Assembly (NCBI GenBank): GCA_024692685.1
Contig: JAILMJ010000025.1
Coordinates: 1 to 50,803, forward strand
Direction: 5' to 3'
Length of the DNA: 50,803 nt
DNA from: Clostridia bacterium
Lineage (GTDB): Bacteria; Bacillota; Clostridia; Oscillospirales; Acutalibacteraceae
Both the position numbers and the translations under genes were made by a program. This document shows, in pieces, positions 7,072 through 15,230 of this stretch. The notes under the pieces were generated by a model. That model saw only the letters and a list, made by a program, of their open reading frames with translations, had not been told where the DNA came from and did no database searches. Numbering within the stretch: the first letter of the stretch is position 1; each line of letters starts with the position of its first letter.

Positions 7072-8490
7072 TCAATTTGCGCTCTTGGCGGCATTCATTA
7101 TCATATTGAAAATAGGAACGAAGAATGTCTTAAACAGAGAAAGGAAGGTTTCGGGGTTAACATTCTTCATAAGTTCGGTAAAGTTGTTGCTCTTCCACCA
7201 TTCCTTCCAGGGAAGGCTTCTTATCTGGTCCCAAAAACTCTGGCCATTTTTTGAAGGATCAACATCTTTATTTTCAACAGTCTTTATAACATAAGACTTA
7301 GTTCCGTAATCGTTGCCCGCGGAAACTCTTACATAATAAGTACCGGGATCCTGACCGTAAAGTTTGAAAGTGCTGCCGGTTGTATTTGTAACGGTAAATT
7401 CGTCAACAGAAGTAACTCCGTCAGCTTTAAGAATTGCAACTTTCCAGGAAACCGCAGTTGACTTTGCGCTTTCGGTCGGTTCAACAATCAGTTCATATTT
7501 ATTGGTTTCTTTTTCGGTAACTATCTTGTAGTAGTCTACATCATCTTTAAGAGAAGTGCTACCGAAAATTCTTTTCCCGAGCCCAAGTGTATCTGCTGTG
7601 GAAACTGTATTGTTATATTCGCTTTCATTCTCTTCATCTTCGTATGCGGTAACCTGAACGGTATATCCGCCAACGCTTCCGTTAATGCCTTCAACGCTGA
7701 AATATACATTACCTGCGTCAACACCTACTTCGGGAAGTTCAACGGACCCGGACTGATTTGTAGCTAAAAGATCTACCTCACCAACAATACTCTTGGCAGA
7801 ATCAACACCGGCAATACTGTAAGATTTGACCTTATAGTTGCCTTTAACTTTTGTGCTGTTTTTTATGGTAACATAAAAGTATCCCTTGGGAGCAGTAAAG
7901 CAGTAATAATCAATATCATCAGCACTGATTGCGCCGAAAACAACAGGGCTTACAGCCTTTTTGCTCTTACCGTCAACCGCACCGATTGAAATTGAATCAG
8001 CCGATGATGCATCGTTGTTATTCTCGGTTTCCGTAGTAACATCAGTCAGTCTTGTAACATCAAGTTTAATCTGATATTCGGTATCAAACCAGTTCTGACC
8101 TCTCTCAATTTTAACATAATGATTTCCCTTTGAGATATTGAACTCCGGAGAAACGGTTTCACTTGCAGTTCCCTTAACGTCAACAACGATTTCTGTCTTA
8201 TCGTTTGTGTCTGTAACTGTAACTTTATAAATAGATGCGTTGGAACTTAAAGCTGAATGATTAACCACAACGCTTGCTATTACGTCTTCTTCTGCTTCAA
8301 GAAGGAAATAGTCAACATCGTCAGAAGCGTCAAGCTTTCCGGCAAAAGTATCGGAAAGTTTAACTGCTGTGGCATGATCCTTAGTACCGTTATTATCACC
8401 TTCAGGCACAGCCGTTGCGGCAAAGCCTACGATACAAGTACTTAAAATCATTAATAAGGCAAGAGTAATTGATATAATACTTTTTTTCAT
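7072..8490 (-). CDS. Secreted protein with three PPC (pre-peptidase C-terminal-like) domains and a C-terminal aromatic tail
   Basis: 472 residues with a clear signal peptide (MKKSIISITLALLMILS, probable cleavage after VGFA or AATA). Three beta-sandwich repeats follow at about 30-145, 155-283 and 288-405. Each has the PPC signature of an NNxxxxA-D opening, G-I/S-x-x-DDVDYY/F and a closing GxYxVxV strand (DDVDYF at 57-62, DDIDYY at 191-196, DDVDYY at 316-321). PPC domains usually sit next to secreted peptidases; none is encoded beside it. The tail (about 417-472) is unlike PPC: PWKEWWKS, then a hydrophobic helix FLSLFKTFFVPIFNMIM. A strong promoter lies 36-64 bp upstream and AGGAGG precedes the ATG. 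Monocistronic. Probably an envelope or extracellular binding protein; no ligand can be named. Confidence 0.85.
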   Translation of the reverse strand: MKKSIISITLALLMILSTCIVGFAATAVPEGDNNGTKDHATAVKLSDTFAGKLDASDDVDYFLLEAEEDVIASVVVNHSALSSNASIYKVTVTDTNDKTEIVVDVKGTASETVSPEFNISKGNHYVKIERGQNWFDTEYQIKLDVTRLTDVTTETENNNDASSADSISIGAVDGKSKKAVSPVVFGAISADDIDYYCFTAPKGYFYVTIKNSTKVKGNYKVKSYSIAGVDSAKSIVGEVDLLATNQSGSVELPEVGVDAGNVYFSVEGINGSVGGYTVQVTAYEDEENESEYNNTVSTADTLGLGKRIFGSTSLKDDVDYYKIVTEKETNKYELIVEPTESAKSTAVSWKVAILKADGVTSVDEFTVTNTTGSTFKLYGQDPGTYYVRVSAGNDYGTKSYVIKTVENKDVDPSKNGQSFWDQIRSLPWKEWWKSNNFTELMKNVNPETFLSLFKTFFVPIFNMIMNAAKSAN

Positions 8491-8525
8491 AATCTCTGTC
8501 CTCCTGAATTGCTATATTCGGATTT

Positions 8526-8554
8526 ATTTTAACATAATAATTATAATATGTCAA
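8526..8554 (-). promoter_or_regulatory. Sigma-A promoter for the PPC-domain gene
   Basis: Minus strand: -35 TTGACA (8554-8549), 17-bp spacer, -10 TAAAAT (8531-8526). The leader is about 30 nt and contains AGGAGG. Confidence 0.8.
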
Positions 8555-8559
8555 TTTTT

Positions 8560-9564
8560 TTATTGTTTTATAGATTCAGACTGTTTATTTTTCAACCAGT
8601 TAACAGTATCACGTAAAGATTCTTCTGCGCTCATCGGAGAATAACCGAGTTCTTTTTTTGCTTTTTCGTAGGAAAAATTGCAATTTTCACAGAGTTTATT
8701 TATTGAAAACTCAGTAATCACGGGAGGCCACTTCATTATTTTAAAATACAGACTGATTACAGGGCAAAGTTTTAAAAGAGTCTTTTTGCCCATTGCAATC
8801 CTCGGCGGTTTTTTGTTATTTATTTTTGCAAGTGTTTTAATGAACTGATCAACTGTCAGCCTTTCTCCGGTCAGAAAATAACACTCACCGCCTCTTCCAT
8901 TCTCTGCAGCCGCAATCATACCTTTTGCTACATCTCTTACGTCAACAAAATTATAGGCGCCGAAATTCAAGGTTACGCGAAAAAGTCCTTCGTCATAAAG
9001 CTCAATCATCGTACAGACGCTGTTTTTTCCGAATATATCATTTGGACCGATGCAGCAGCTTGGATGAACGGCAACGCATTTAAGGTTTTCGTCACTTGAG
9101 TCAATTACATACTGAGTGGCAAGGGCTTTTGATTTACCATATGCATCATTAAGTTTATCCGCGTCAAAATGTGATAATTCAGTAATTACCGAATTGCCGT
9201 TATCTGCAGGAATACAGTCAACAGAAGAAACATAAACCAGGTTTTTGACTCCGCATTTTTTGCAGGCTTCAACCACGCTTTTGGTTCCGCCGTAATTGAC
9301 ATCCATAACAAGCTTATCTTTTTTGCCGGTAATGTCAACAACTCCCGCAACATGATATACGGTATCCGCACCCTTAAACGCTTCCATAAGATGGTCCGAA
9401 TCACAAACATTCCCTATTACCTTTTCGCATCCATACTTATCAAATATATCACTGTCTCTGTGAAGAGAAAGGCGAATCCTGTCTCCCTTCTTGTGAAGTT
9501 CATCTACAAGCGTATGACCGAGATAACCGTTTGCTCCGGTAACAACGCTCAAATTATTGCTCAT
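8560..9564 (-). CDS. Extended SDR, NAD-dependent epimerase/dehydratase, dihydroflavonol-reductase-like
   Basis: 334-residue cytoplasmic oxidoreductase. The N-terminal Rossmann motif TGANGYLG (8-15), HVAGVVD near 72, the catalytic Ser in YVSSVD and the YGKSK dyad (Tyr/Lys near 144-148) place it in the extended short-chain dehydrogenase family. HPSCCIGP and YNFVDVRDVAKG resemble the 4-dihydroflavonol reductase/3-beta-HSD branch rather than sugar-nucleotide epimerases. It may act on a ketone or aldehyde substrate, which cannot be identified. Its GGGGA ribosome binding site lies about 9 nt upstream. It stands alone between the PPC gene and the divergent membrane protein. Confidence 0.8.
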   Translation of the reverse strand: MSNNLSVVTGANGYLGHTLVDELHKKGDRIRLSLHRDSDIFDKYGCEKVIGNVCDSDHLMEAFKGADTVYHVAGVVDITGKKDKLVMDVNYGGTKSVVEACKKCGVKNLVYVSSVDCIPADNGNSVITELSHFDADKLNDAYGKSKALATQYVIDSSDENLKCVAVHPSCCIGPNDIFGKNSVCTMIELYDEGLFRVTLNFGAYNFVDVRDVAKGMIAAAENGRGGECYFLTGERLTVDQFIKTLAKINNKKPPRIAMGKKTLLKLCPVISLYFKIMKWPPVITEFSINKLCENCNFSYEKAKKELGYSPMSAEESLRDTVNWLKNKQSESIKQ

Positions 9565-9657
9565 TTTTTATTTCCCCTTTCGAAAATACGGCTTTATTCT
9601 ATAATATAATTAAGTCTAATTTAAGAGTAAAATGTAACTCGTTTATTAACTTTTAGG

Positions 9658-9686
9658 TTGTAATTTATCAGGATAAATGATATAAT
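9658..9686 (+). promoter_or_regulatory. Sigma-A promoter for the DUF2238-like gene
   Basis: -35 TTGTAA (9658-9663), 17-bp spacer, -10 TATAAT (9681-9686). The -10 overlaps an in-frame ATG at 9685, which rules out that codon and supports the start at 9709. Confidence 0.7.
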
Positions 9687-9708
9687 GCGGTTCAAAGGAG
9701 CGATGCTG

Positions 9709-10488
9709 ATGAAACAATACTTTACCGATTACTTTAAAAGGATTTTTACAAATGTCAAAAAAAGCGAATTGATATACTGGTGGATTTTAAGAGGACTGAT
9801 GATCTACGCCCTGATTGACACAATCATCAACGGCAAAGATTACAGCGGAAGTAATCCGCCGATTCAGATAGCAGCCAATCTTGTCGGTATGTTTGCCTAT
9901 GAGATTATTCAGTTTTTCCCCCAAAAAAGCATTTTAAGAAAATTCAGCCCGAGATTTCAAAATATTACCGCCCTCGGCTTTTTACTTGGATCTTTCGGCG
10001 GAGCTTATTTGAATCTTTATTATGCTTTGCCTATGTATGACAAAATACTTCATGCTACCGGAACTGCCGAAGGCGTTTATATCGGTTATGAGTTAACCTG
10101 TGCTATGCAGCTCAAATACAAAAAGGAATGTCCGCCTCAGATTGCTGCGCTTAACAGCCTCGGTATGGGATTTGTTTTAGCCAGCGGATGGGAATTATTC
10201 GAATTCATCTATGATCAGTTTTTCGGCGGAGATGCTCAACACTGGAATATAGATAACGCTATCAGAGAAGCCGGCGGGAAAGTCGAAAATATCTTCTGTA
10301 TGTTTAAATTTGATGATATTGAACTTTTCATACAAAGATTTCCGATTATGGATACGATGTGTGATATTGTAATGAACTTTGTAGGCGGATTAATTATGTA
10401 TTTCATTTTAAAAGCTTTCCCATACAGGCACAGAGGAATTAATGATATTAACAAAAAGATAAGGGCAGACAACGAAAAAAATGCATAA
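9709..10488 (+). CDS. DUF2238/YjdF-like integral membrane protein
   Basis: 259-residue membrane protein with about six hydrophobic segments. The order of conserved polar residues in the membrane part resembles the YjdF/DUF2238 family: YDKILHATGT, GMGFVLASGWELFEFIYDQFFG, and DTMCDIVMNFVGGL. The function of that family is unknown. The start at 9709 is chosen because AAAGGAG is 8 nt upstream and two earlier ATGs fall in the promoter or ribosome binding site. The first 20 residues are amphipathic and aromatic (YFTDYFKRIF). The start region is almost identical to that of the membrane-protein gene ending at 29997. It ends at a bidirectional terminator. Confidence 0.72.
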   Translation: MKQYFTDYFKRIFTNVKKSELIYWWILRGLMIYALIDTIINGKDYSGSNPPIQIAANLVGMFAYEIIQFFPQKSILRKFSPRFQNITALGFLLGSFGGAYLNLYYALPMYDKILHATGTAEGVYIGYELTCAMQLKYKKECPPQIAALNSLGMGFVLASGWELFEFIYDQFFGGDAQHWNIDNAIREAGGKVENIFCMFKFDDIELFIQRFPIMDTMCDIVMNFVGGLIMYFILKAFPYRHRGINDINKKIRADNEKNA

Positions 10489-10500
10489 TCAAAAAAATAC

Positions 10501-10532
10501 GGGCTTGAAAGAACATTCTTTCAAGCCCTTTT
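10501..10532. terminator. Bidirectional intrinsic terminator
   Basis: An 11-bp perfect stem (10501-10511 with 10518-10528) has a T-tract on the plus side (TTTTCT) and a run of A residues at 10491-10497 that reads as T on the minus strand. It closes the DUF2238-like gene and the long polysaccharide operon, which converge here. Confidence 0.87.
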
Positions 10533-10539
10533 CTATAGT

Positions 10540-11796
10540 TTATTTTCTTTCTGATAGGAATCTATCCCATTTCTTTTTCATATTATCATATATTTCATCC
10601 GGTATATCAGGCGTTCCTCCTCTTCTTGTGGGAAGAAGCATATCACCGGCAACAGACGGATCGGTACACGCAGTATCGTTTCTCCATTTTTCGCGCTCAT
10701 TCTTATCTCTGAGATTGGGGATTTTCATTTGCTTTCCTTCGTTTAAAACAGAACGGAAAGCAAACATTCCCGGCAGGCACATATCCAGAGCTTCATAAAC
10801 ATCAATTATATCTGCAGATTCATTTCCGAGAATTTTTTCGATAAAATAATACATTGAATAAAAATCTGAGCCTCCGTGACCGAAATCCGAAGCTAAACTG
10901 TTGTTTTCTCTTTCATCAGGCAGATATGTAACAATTTTTTCTTCTTTATACTGTCCCTCAAAATCATCAACATTTATATATATTCTGTTTTGATCACCCT
11001 GACCGGAATCATGCCTGGCGGATTCCATACGGCCTTTTGAGCCGTAAAGAACATAAGAAATATTTCCTTTGTATAATCCTCCGTGTATGCTTTTGATTAA
11101 AGCTCCGTTCTCAAGCGTTACCATCTCAATGCCGAACTGAGCAGCTCTTGAACCGCCGTTCATTCTTCTTTGATTATTAAAACTCTCAAAGCCCGTAACA
11201 GCAACAGGTCTTAAACCGGTTATATGAATAATCGGTCCTAATGAATGGGTACAATAGAAAGTAGAATACATATTATTACGCCAATGATCCTTTTCGCCAT
11301 ATGTAATCTCGTGCCATATAGGTTCACAGTTATGCAGGTACTCTCCTTCACCGTATTCAAAATTTCCGATAATTCCCTGAGAATAAAGCTTTTTCATCTC
11401 TCTGGGAGCTGCCATATAGCAGTAGTTTTCACCGTAAGCGTAAATCATCCCTGTCCTTTCTACGGTCTCAACAAGTTCAACTGCTTGGCTCATTGTCTGC
11501 ACGGGAAGAACTTCAGAAAAGACGTGTTTTCCTTCGTTCATTGCCCTGACAGCAAATGGAGCGTGCTCGTGCGCATAATTAGCGAGAACAACGGCATCCA
11601 TATCACATTTTATAAATTCATCAAAATTATCAAACAGCTCAACCGGCTGTTCCCGGCAGAAATCTTTCACCTTATCAAGTTCGTAAGGCGCTTTATCACA
11701 AACGGCGACTACTTCAGCATTATAAGCAGACTTGCAATACTCAATCATTGACATGCCTCTGCGGGCACCGAGCACACCTACTCTGACTTTATTCAT
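10540..11796 (-). CDS. Gfo/Idh/MocA-family oxidoreductase
   Basis: 418-residue NAD(P)-dependent oxidoreductase with an N-terminal Rossmann domain (VGVLGARRG) and the C-terminal alpha/beta domain. The usual EKP motif reads SEVLP, as in some longer members of the family; HSLGPIIHITG is in the catalytic His region. The last 50 residues (RKWRNDTACTDP-like) are an extension with LPTRRGG. It starts at 11796 because AAGGTG is spaced 6 nt upstream; the earlier in-frame GTG is part of that box. It is the last gene of the polysaccharide operon, 27 nt after the Wzy-like gene. It differs from the WbpB-like enzyme at 18293 in length and motifs. It may modify a sugar or be an unrelated passenger. Confidence 0.82.
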   Translation of the reverse strand: MNKVRVGVLGARRGMSMIEYCKSAYNAEVVAVCDKAPYELDKVKDFCREQPVELFDNFDEFIKCDMDAVVLANYAHEHAPFAVRAMNEGKHVFSEVLPVQTMSQAVELVETVERTGMIYAYGENYCYMAAPREMKKLYSQGIIGNFEYGEGEYLHNCEPIWHEITYGEKDHWRNNMYSTFYCTHSLGPIIHITGLRPVAVTGFESFNNQRRMNGGSRAAQFGIEMVTLENGALIKSIHGGLYKGNISYVLYGSKGRMESARHDSGQGDQNRIYINVDDFEGQYKEEKIVTYLPDERENNSLASDFGHGGSDFYSMYYFIEKILGNESADIIDVYEALDMCLPGMFAFRSVLNEGKQMKIPNLRDKNEREKWRNDTACTDPSVAGDMLLPTRRGGTPDIPDEIYDNMKKKWDRFLSERK

Positions 11797-11823
11797 CTGA
11801 ATCACCTTATTCTTATTCTAAAT

Positions 11824-13116
11824 TCAAGCAGATGTTTCGTATGTATCGTACCTGCCCCCGAAATAATACTTTCCGATTCTCAAATTTGTTCTCCTGTCAA
11901 ATATACGCGGAAGAATGATACTTATCACCAGAAGTTCCCAGGTCATTGATTTTGAAGCGAAAATACCGAAAAAGAACAGGAACTCGAAAAAGGCCATAAA
12001 AGTGCAGAGAGTAATTGCAAACGATTGTTTCTTTTTAAGAGAACAATTATATACCGCAGAAAATATAATTCCGATACATATCATTATAACGGCAAATACA
12101 ACAATATCAAAAACATCACCCTTTGAAGGGAACATATAACCTATAAAATCAATAACATTGCTTTCTTCGGAATTGGAAGCAACCGCTTCCATAGGAAAGT
12201 CAAGCGGAGGAACATATTCATATCCGAACAGCGGTTTGAGGAACATATTCGGTAAAGGCATTATACAATACAGTATTTTTTGAATAAAACCGACTCCGAC
12301 ATTCAGACCCGATGTAAAAAGATTATTGTCATGAACAACTGAACCGCCGATATATTTCCACAAATGCAAAATATAGAAATCCTTGTTAATATTGGCAAGA
12401 TTGCCCTTGAAAAGGAATCCTATTATGTAGTTGCTTACAAAAAGTAAAACTGCGGCCGCGACAATACAAAAAGCGCCTTTCTTTATATATTTTTTGTCTT
12501 CAATAGACACAAAAATATAGGTCATAATTATAAGACCTATTGAATGATACTTTGTAAACGAGAGAAAACCGAAACCGACGCCGAAAACAAACACAAAAAG
12601 ATACAGAATTTCCTTTTTGTGTTTCAGCCAATAAAGAAGCATAAAGGGAAGCAAAACATAAACCAGCAGATAAAGATGGCCGAAAATTCCGCTGACAAGG
12701 TTTTCGGTTTCGTCATCGGAGAGAGCGGAAAAACCGTAAGACGCAATAAACATAAGCAGTCTCAGCATACAAAAGCCTTCAATAATGATGGCAAAATTAC
12801 GCATGGATCGCATCCTGAAATGGTCAAGTTTTTTTACACAATCCTCAGAATCTTTTACTCCGTAACTCTTACCTGATGAAAAAATCAGATCGGCAATAAA
12901 ACTTCCGGTGAATATGCAGAATAAGCCCAGCATAAGCATCAGAATGACTTCGTTATTGATGGGATAAAACCCATATTTTACGGCAAAAAGGTTGTTGACC
13001 GGAAGGATAAACATATAAGGAACCGAAATAACGGAAATAGTCGTAATTATCCTGCGATGAACAATATAGTCAAACAGAATCATTGCCGTACAGAGCAATT
13101 CAAAAAGTAAAATCAT
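11824..13116 (-). CDS. Multi-pass membrane protein, probable polysaccharide polymerase (Wzy-like)
   Basis: 430-residue protein with roughly 10-12 hydrophobic helices, starting directly with a membrane segment (MILLFELLCTAMILF). A large extracytoplasmic loop lies between residues about 225 and 330 (LWKYIGGSVVHDNN, followed by a Pro-rich stretch LPNMFLKPLFGYEYVPPLDFP). This layout is typical of O-antigen/capsule polymerases, which join repeat units outside the membrane. Wzy proteins have little sequence conservation, so the call rests on topology and position among glycosyltransferases. GGAG precedes the ATG by 8 nt. A flippase is less likely because Wzx proteins have evenly spaced helices and no such loop. 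Confidence 0.68.
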   Translation of the reverse strand: MILLFELLCTAMILFDYIVHRRIITTISVISVPYMFILPVNNLFAVKYGFYPINNEVILMLMLGLFCIFTGSFIADLIFSSGKSYGVKDSEDCVKKLDHFRMRSMRNFAIIIEGFCMLRLLMFIASYGFSALSDDETENLVSGIFGHLYLLVYVLLPFMLLYWLKHKKEILYLFVFVFGVGFGFLSFTKYHSIGLIIMTYIFVSIEDKKYIKKGAFCIVAAAVLLFVSNYIIGFLFKGNLANINKDFYILHLWKYIGGSVVHDNNLFTSGLNVGVGFIQKILYCIMPLPNMFLKPLFGYEYVPPLDFPMEAVASNSEESNVIDFIGYMFPSKGDVFDIVVFAVIMICIGIIFSAVYNCSLKKKQSFAITLCTFMAFFEFLFFFGIFASKSMTWELLVISIILPRIFDRRTNLRIGKYYFGGRYDTYETSA

Positions 13117-13137
13117 TGACAGGACTCCGATAAATCA

Positions 13138-14121
13138 TCAGAAATTAAGGCATTTGTCTATTGCTGTGCTCAAGTAATAACCGCGTGAAATCTTTTCTTT
13201 GATATCTGAAATATTTGAACAAAAACCTTCATACAAACCGGAAAGGTCCAAATATTCAAGGTCTTTGAGTGAATCAACACAAATTCCGATACCGTTTGAT
13301 TTTACAAAATCAGCTACCGCAGACTGAGACCAGGTTATAACAGGCTTACCCGAAGCGATATAAAGGGAAAGTTTATGAGGATTGTTAAATCTGAGATACT
13401 CTCCGTTTTTGCCGGAACATGTCTCAACCGAATCACCGTCCCACACAAGGCCGTAATCTCCTTCCAGACCGTAAACAATCTCATCGGAAGGTAATGAACC
13501 CTTATAATCAATATTTGCAGCAGAAGAAAAATCGCTTTCGCCTTTGTTGCCGTAAAGATTGAACTTAACATTTTTTACATCGCTTAATTTACTAATGAAT
13601 GTACTTTTCACAAGGTTACCAGCAAAGGCTACGGAACCGTCACCGGCTCTGCCTTTCACTTCCCTGTTGATATCATGAAGATAGTCAAATAATTCAAGTT
13701 CAATTATGTTACACTTGCATCCGTTTTTAAGCAGGAACTCAGTCATATGTCTGTTATGTGAAATCACATACCTGAATTTGTTAAGTAAGGATATTTCATC
13801 AACGCCCTCATCTGTACCCAAGCCCTGTATTATTCTGAGATCATGAATCAGAGCGATAGAACAAGGAACAGATTCTATGCACTTAATAAACCTTGAAAGC
13901 AATCTGAAATCGACAGCCGGATACTGCATAAAAACCGCATCGGCACCTCTGAATTTTTGCATTGACAAATACTGCTGGGCAACGCGGATAATACGTTGCT
14001 CAGAAGGTTTATAACTCGGAGCAAAATCAAGCCCGAGCGCTATATCAAAAGCGTCGTTTTTAGCCTTACCGCCTGCATTATTCGTCTCTTTTTTCCATAC
14101 GGAATACTGTATTCTTTTCAC
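13138..14121 (-). CDS. Glycosyltransferase, beta-1,6-galactofuranosyltransferase (WbbI)-like
   Basis: 327-residue predicted cytoplasmic glycosyltransferase with a GT-B layout. Segments resembling WbbI/galactofuranosyltransferase proteins are the IHDLRIIQG region, SHNRHMTEFL, VAFAGNLVKS, FNLYGNKGE, and the acceptor/donor stretch YGLVWDGDSVETCSG...RFNNPHKLSLYIASGKPVITW. No UDP-galactopyranose mutase (Glf) gene is in the window, so the donor sugar is uncertain. It starts at GTG with GGAGAG upstream; this GTGA overlaps the stop of the preceding glycosyltransferase by 4 nt, indicating translational coupling. Confidence 0.75.
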   Translation of the reverse strand: MKRIQYSVWKKETNNAGGKAKNDAFDIALGLDFAPSYKPSEQRIIRVAQQYLSMQKFRGADAVFMQYPAVDFRLLSRFIKCIESVPCSIALIHDLRIIQGLGTDEGVDEISLLNKFRYVISHNRHMTEFLLKNGCKCNIIELELFDYLHDINREVKGRAGDGSVAFAGNLVKSTFISKLSDVKNVKFNLYGNKGESDFSSAANIDYKGSLPSDEIVYGLEGDYGLVWDGDSVETCSGKNGEYLRFNNPHKLSLYIASGKPVITWSQSAVADFVKSNGIGICVDSLKDLEYLDLSGLYEGFCSNISDIKEKISRGYYLSTAIDKCLNF

Positions 14122-15209
14122 TTGGATTCTCTCCCGAGCAAATTTGAAAATATCTTTTCAATATTTGAAAAGCAATAATTCAACTCGTATTTTTCTCCTG
14201 CGTACTTAAGTCCTTCTGAAGCAAGGCTGTTTCTTAAATCTTCATCGAAATAAAGTTTTTCAACAGCCCGGGCAATTTCTTCGTAATTATTTCTTTTGAC
14301 AACAACTGAAGATTTACCCGGTTTTGTGGCTTCCATAAGACCTGGAATATCCGAAATTACAACAGCAGTCCCGCAGGCCTCCGCTTCAACCGCTGAAACG
14401 CCGAACGACTCGGACTCAAGAGTAGAAGGTATTATGGCAACATCCATATTCGCCCATTCGGCGGCGGCCTCCTCCTGACTGATAAAGCCAAGCCACGTGA
14501 CGATATCGGAAATACCAAGATCCTGAGCCATTTTACGATATTCATCTTCCTGAGGCCCCTTGCCGGCTATTCTGACTTTTACGGGAACATTGCCTTCTTT
14601 TTTAATAATCGAAACAGCTTTAAGTATATCGGCTATTCCGTATTTATCGGAAAGTGCCTTAACAGTGCCGATAATGAAGTCTTCATCCCTTCCCCTTGTT
14701 CTTTTATCTGGATTGAACAAATTCATATCGACTCCGAAGGGAGTGATTTCAAATCTCTTGTCGGTATATTTCGAGGCCTCATCAGCCATTGCTCGGCTTG
14801 TCGAGAAGAGATGTGAGGCCTTTCTAAGAGACAATTTAAGAAGGAATTTATGCAAGGGTGACTTCTTCGGAAAATCATAAATGTCTGCGCCCCACACGGA
14901 AAGCACATAATCCTTTACTCCGCTGAGAGCAAGTGCGACACCGTAACTGGTTGCATAATGCGCATTAATAATGTCAGGCTTTATCTCGTCAATGATCTTC
15001 TTAATCTGTTTTCCGGTGAACATATATTTAATCTTACCGAAATCACTGCCACCGGCGTCAACTTTCAAATCAATCAGGTGCATATCAACGCCGTCTATTT
15101 CTCCCGGCGTGAAAGAAATGACGCTGACCTTATGTCCTTTTTTTAAAAACCAGTTGCACCACTTGACAATATGAGAACTGTTTGCAGGGCCGACAAAGCA
15201 TATTTTCAT
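14118..15209 (-). CDS. GT4-family glycosyltransferase
   Basis: 363-residue cytoplasmic retaining glycosyltransferase of GT-B fold. The N-terminal domain starts MKICFVGPANSSHIVKW and contains NAHYATSYG and SVWGADIYDFP. The C-terminal Glycos_transf_1 domain has VRIAGKGPQEDEYR, WLGFISQEEAAAEWANMDV and the nucleotide-binding loop PSTLESESFGVSAVEAEACGTAVV with the E-x7-E pattern. It adds one sugar to the lipid-linked repeat unit; donor and linkage cannot be read from sequence. It lies 21 nt after the UDP-sugar dehydrogenase gene and overlaps the next glycosyltransferase by 4 nt. Confidence 0.87.
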   Translation of the reverse strand: MKICFVGPANSSHIVKWCNWFLKKGHKVSVISFTPGEIDGVDMHLIDLKVDAGGSDFGKIKYMFTGKQIKKIIDEIKPDIINAHYATSYGVALALSGVKDYVLSVWGADIYDFPKKSPLHKFLLKLSLRKASHLFSTSRAMADEASKYTDKRFEITPFGVDMNLFNPDKRTRGRDEDFIIGTVKALSDKYGIADILKAVSIIKKEGNVPVKVRIAGKGPQEDEYRKMAQDLGISDIVTWLGFISQEEAAAEWANMDVAIIPSTLESESFGVSAVEAEACGTAVVISDIPGLMEATKPGKSSVVVKRNNYEEIARAVEKLYFDEDLRNSLASEGLKYAGEKYELNYCFSNIEKIFSNLLGRESK

Positions 15210-15230
15210 TGCAATCTCCCTTCGGAAACC

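Noticed and set aside
11245..11751. 168-codon open frame antisense to the Gfo/Idh oxidoreductase
   Set aside because: Shadow of a real gene; no coding features.
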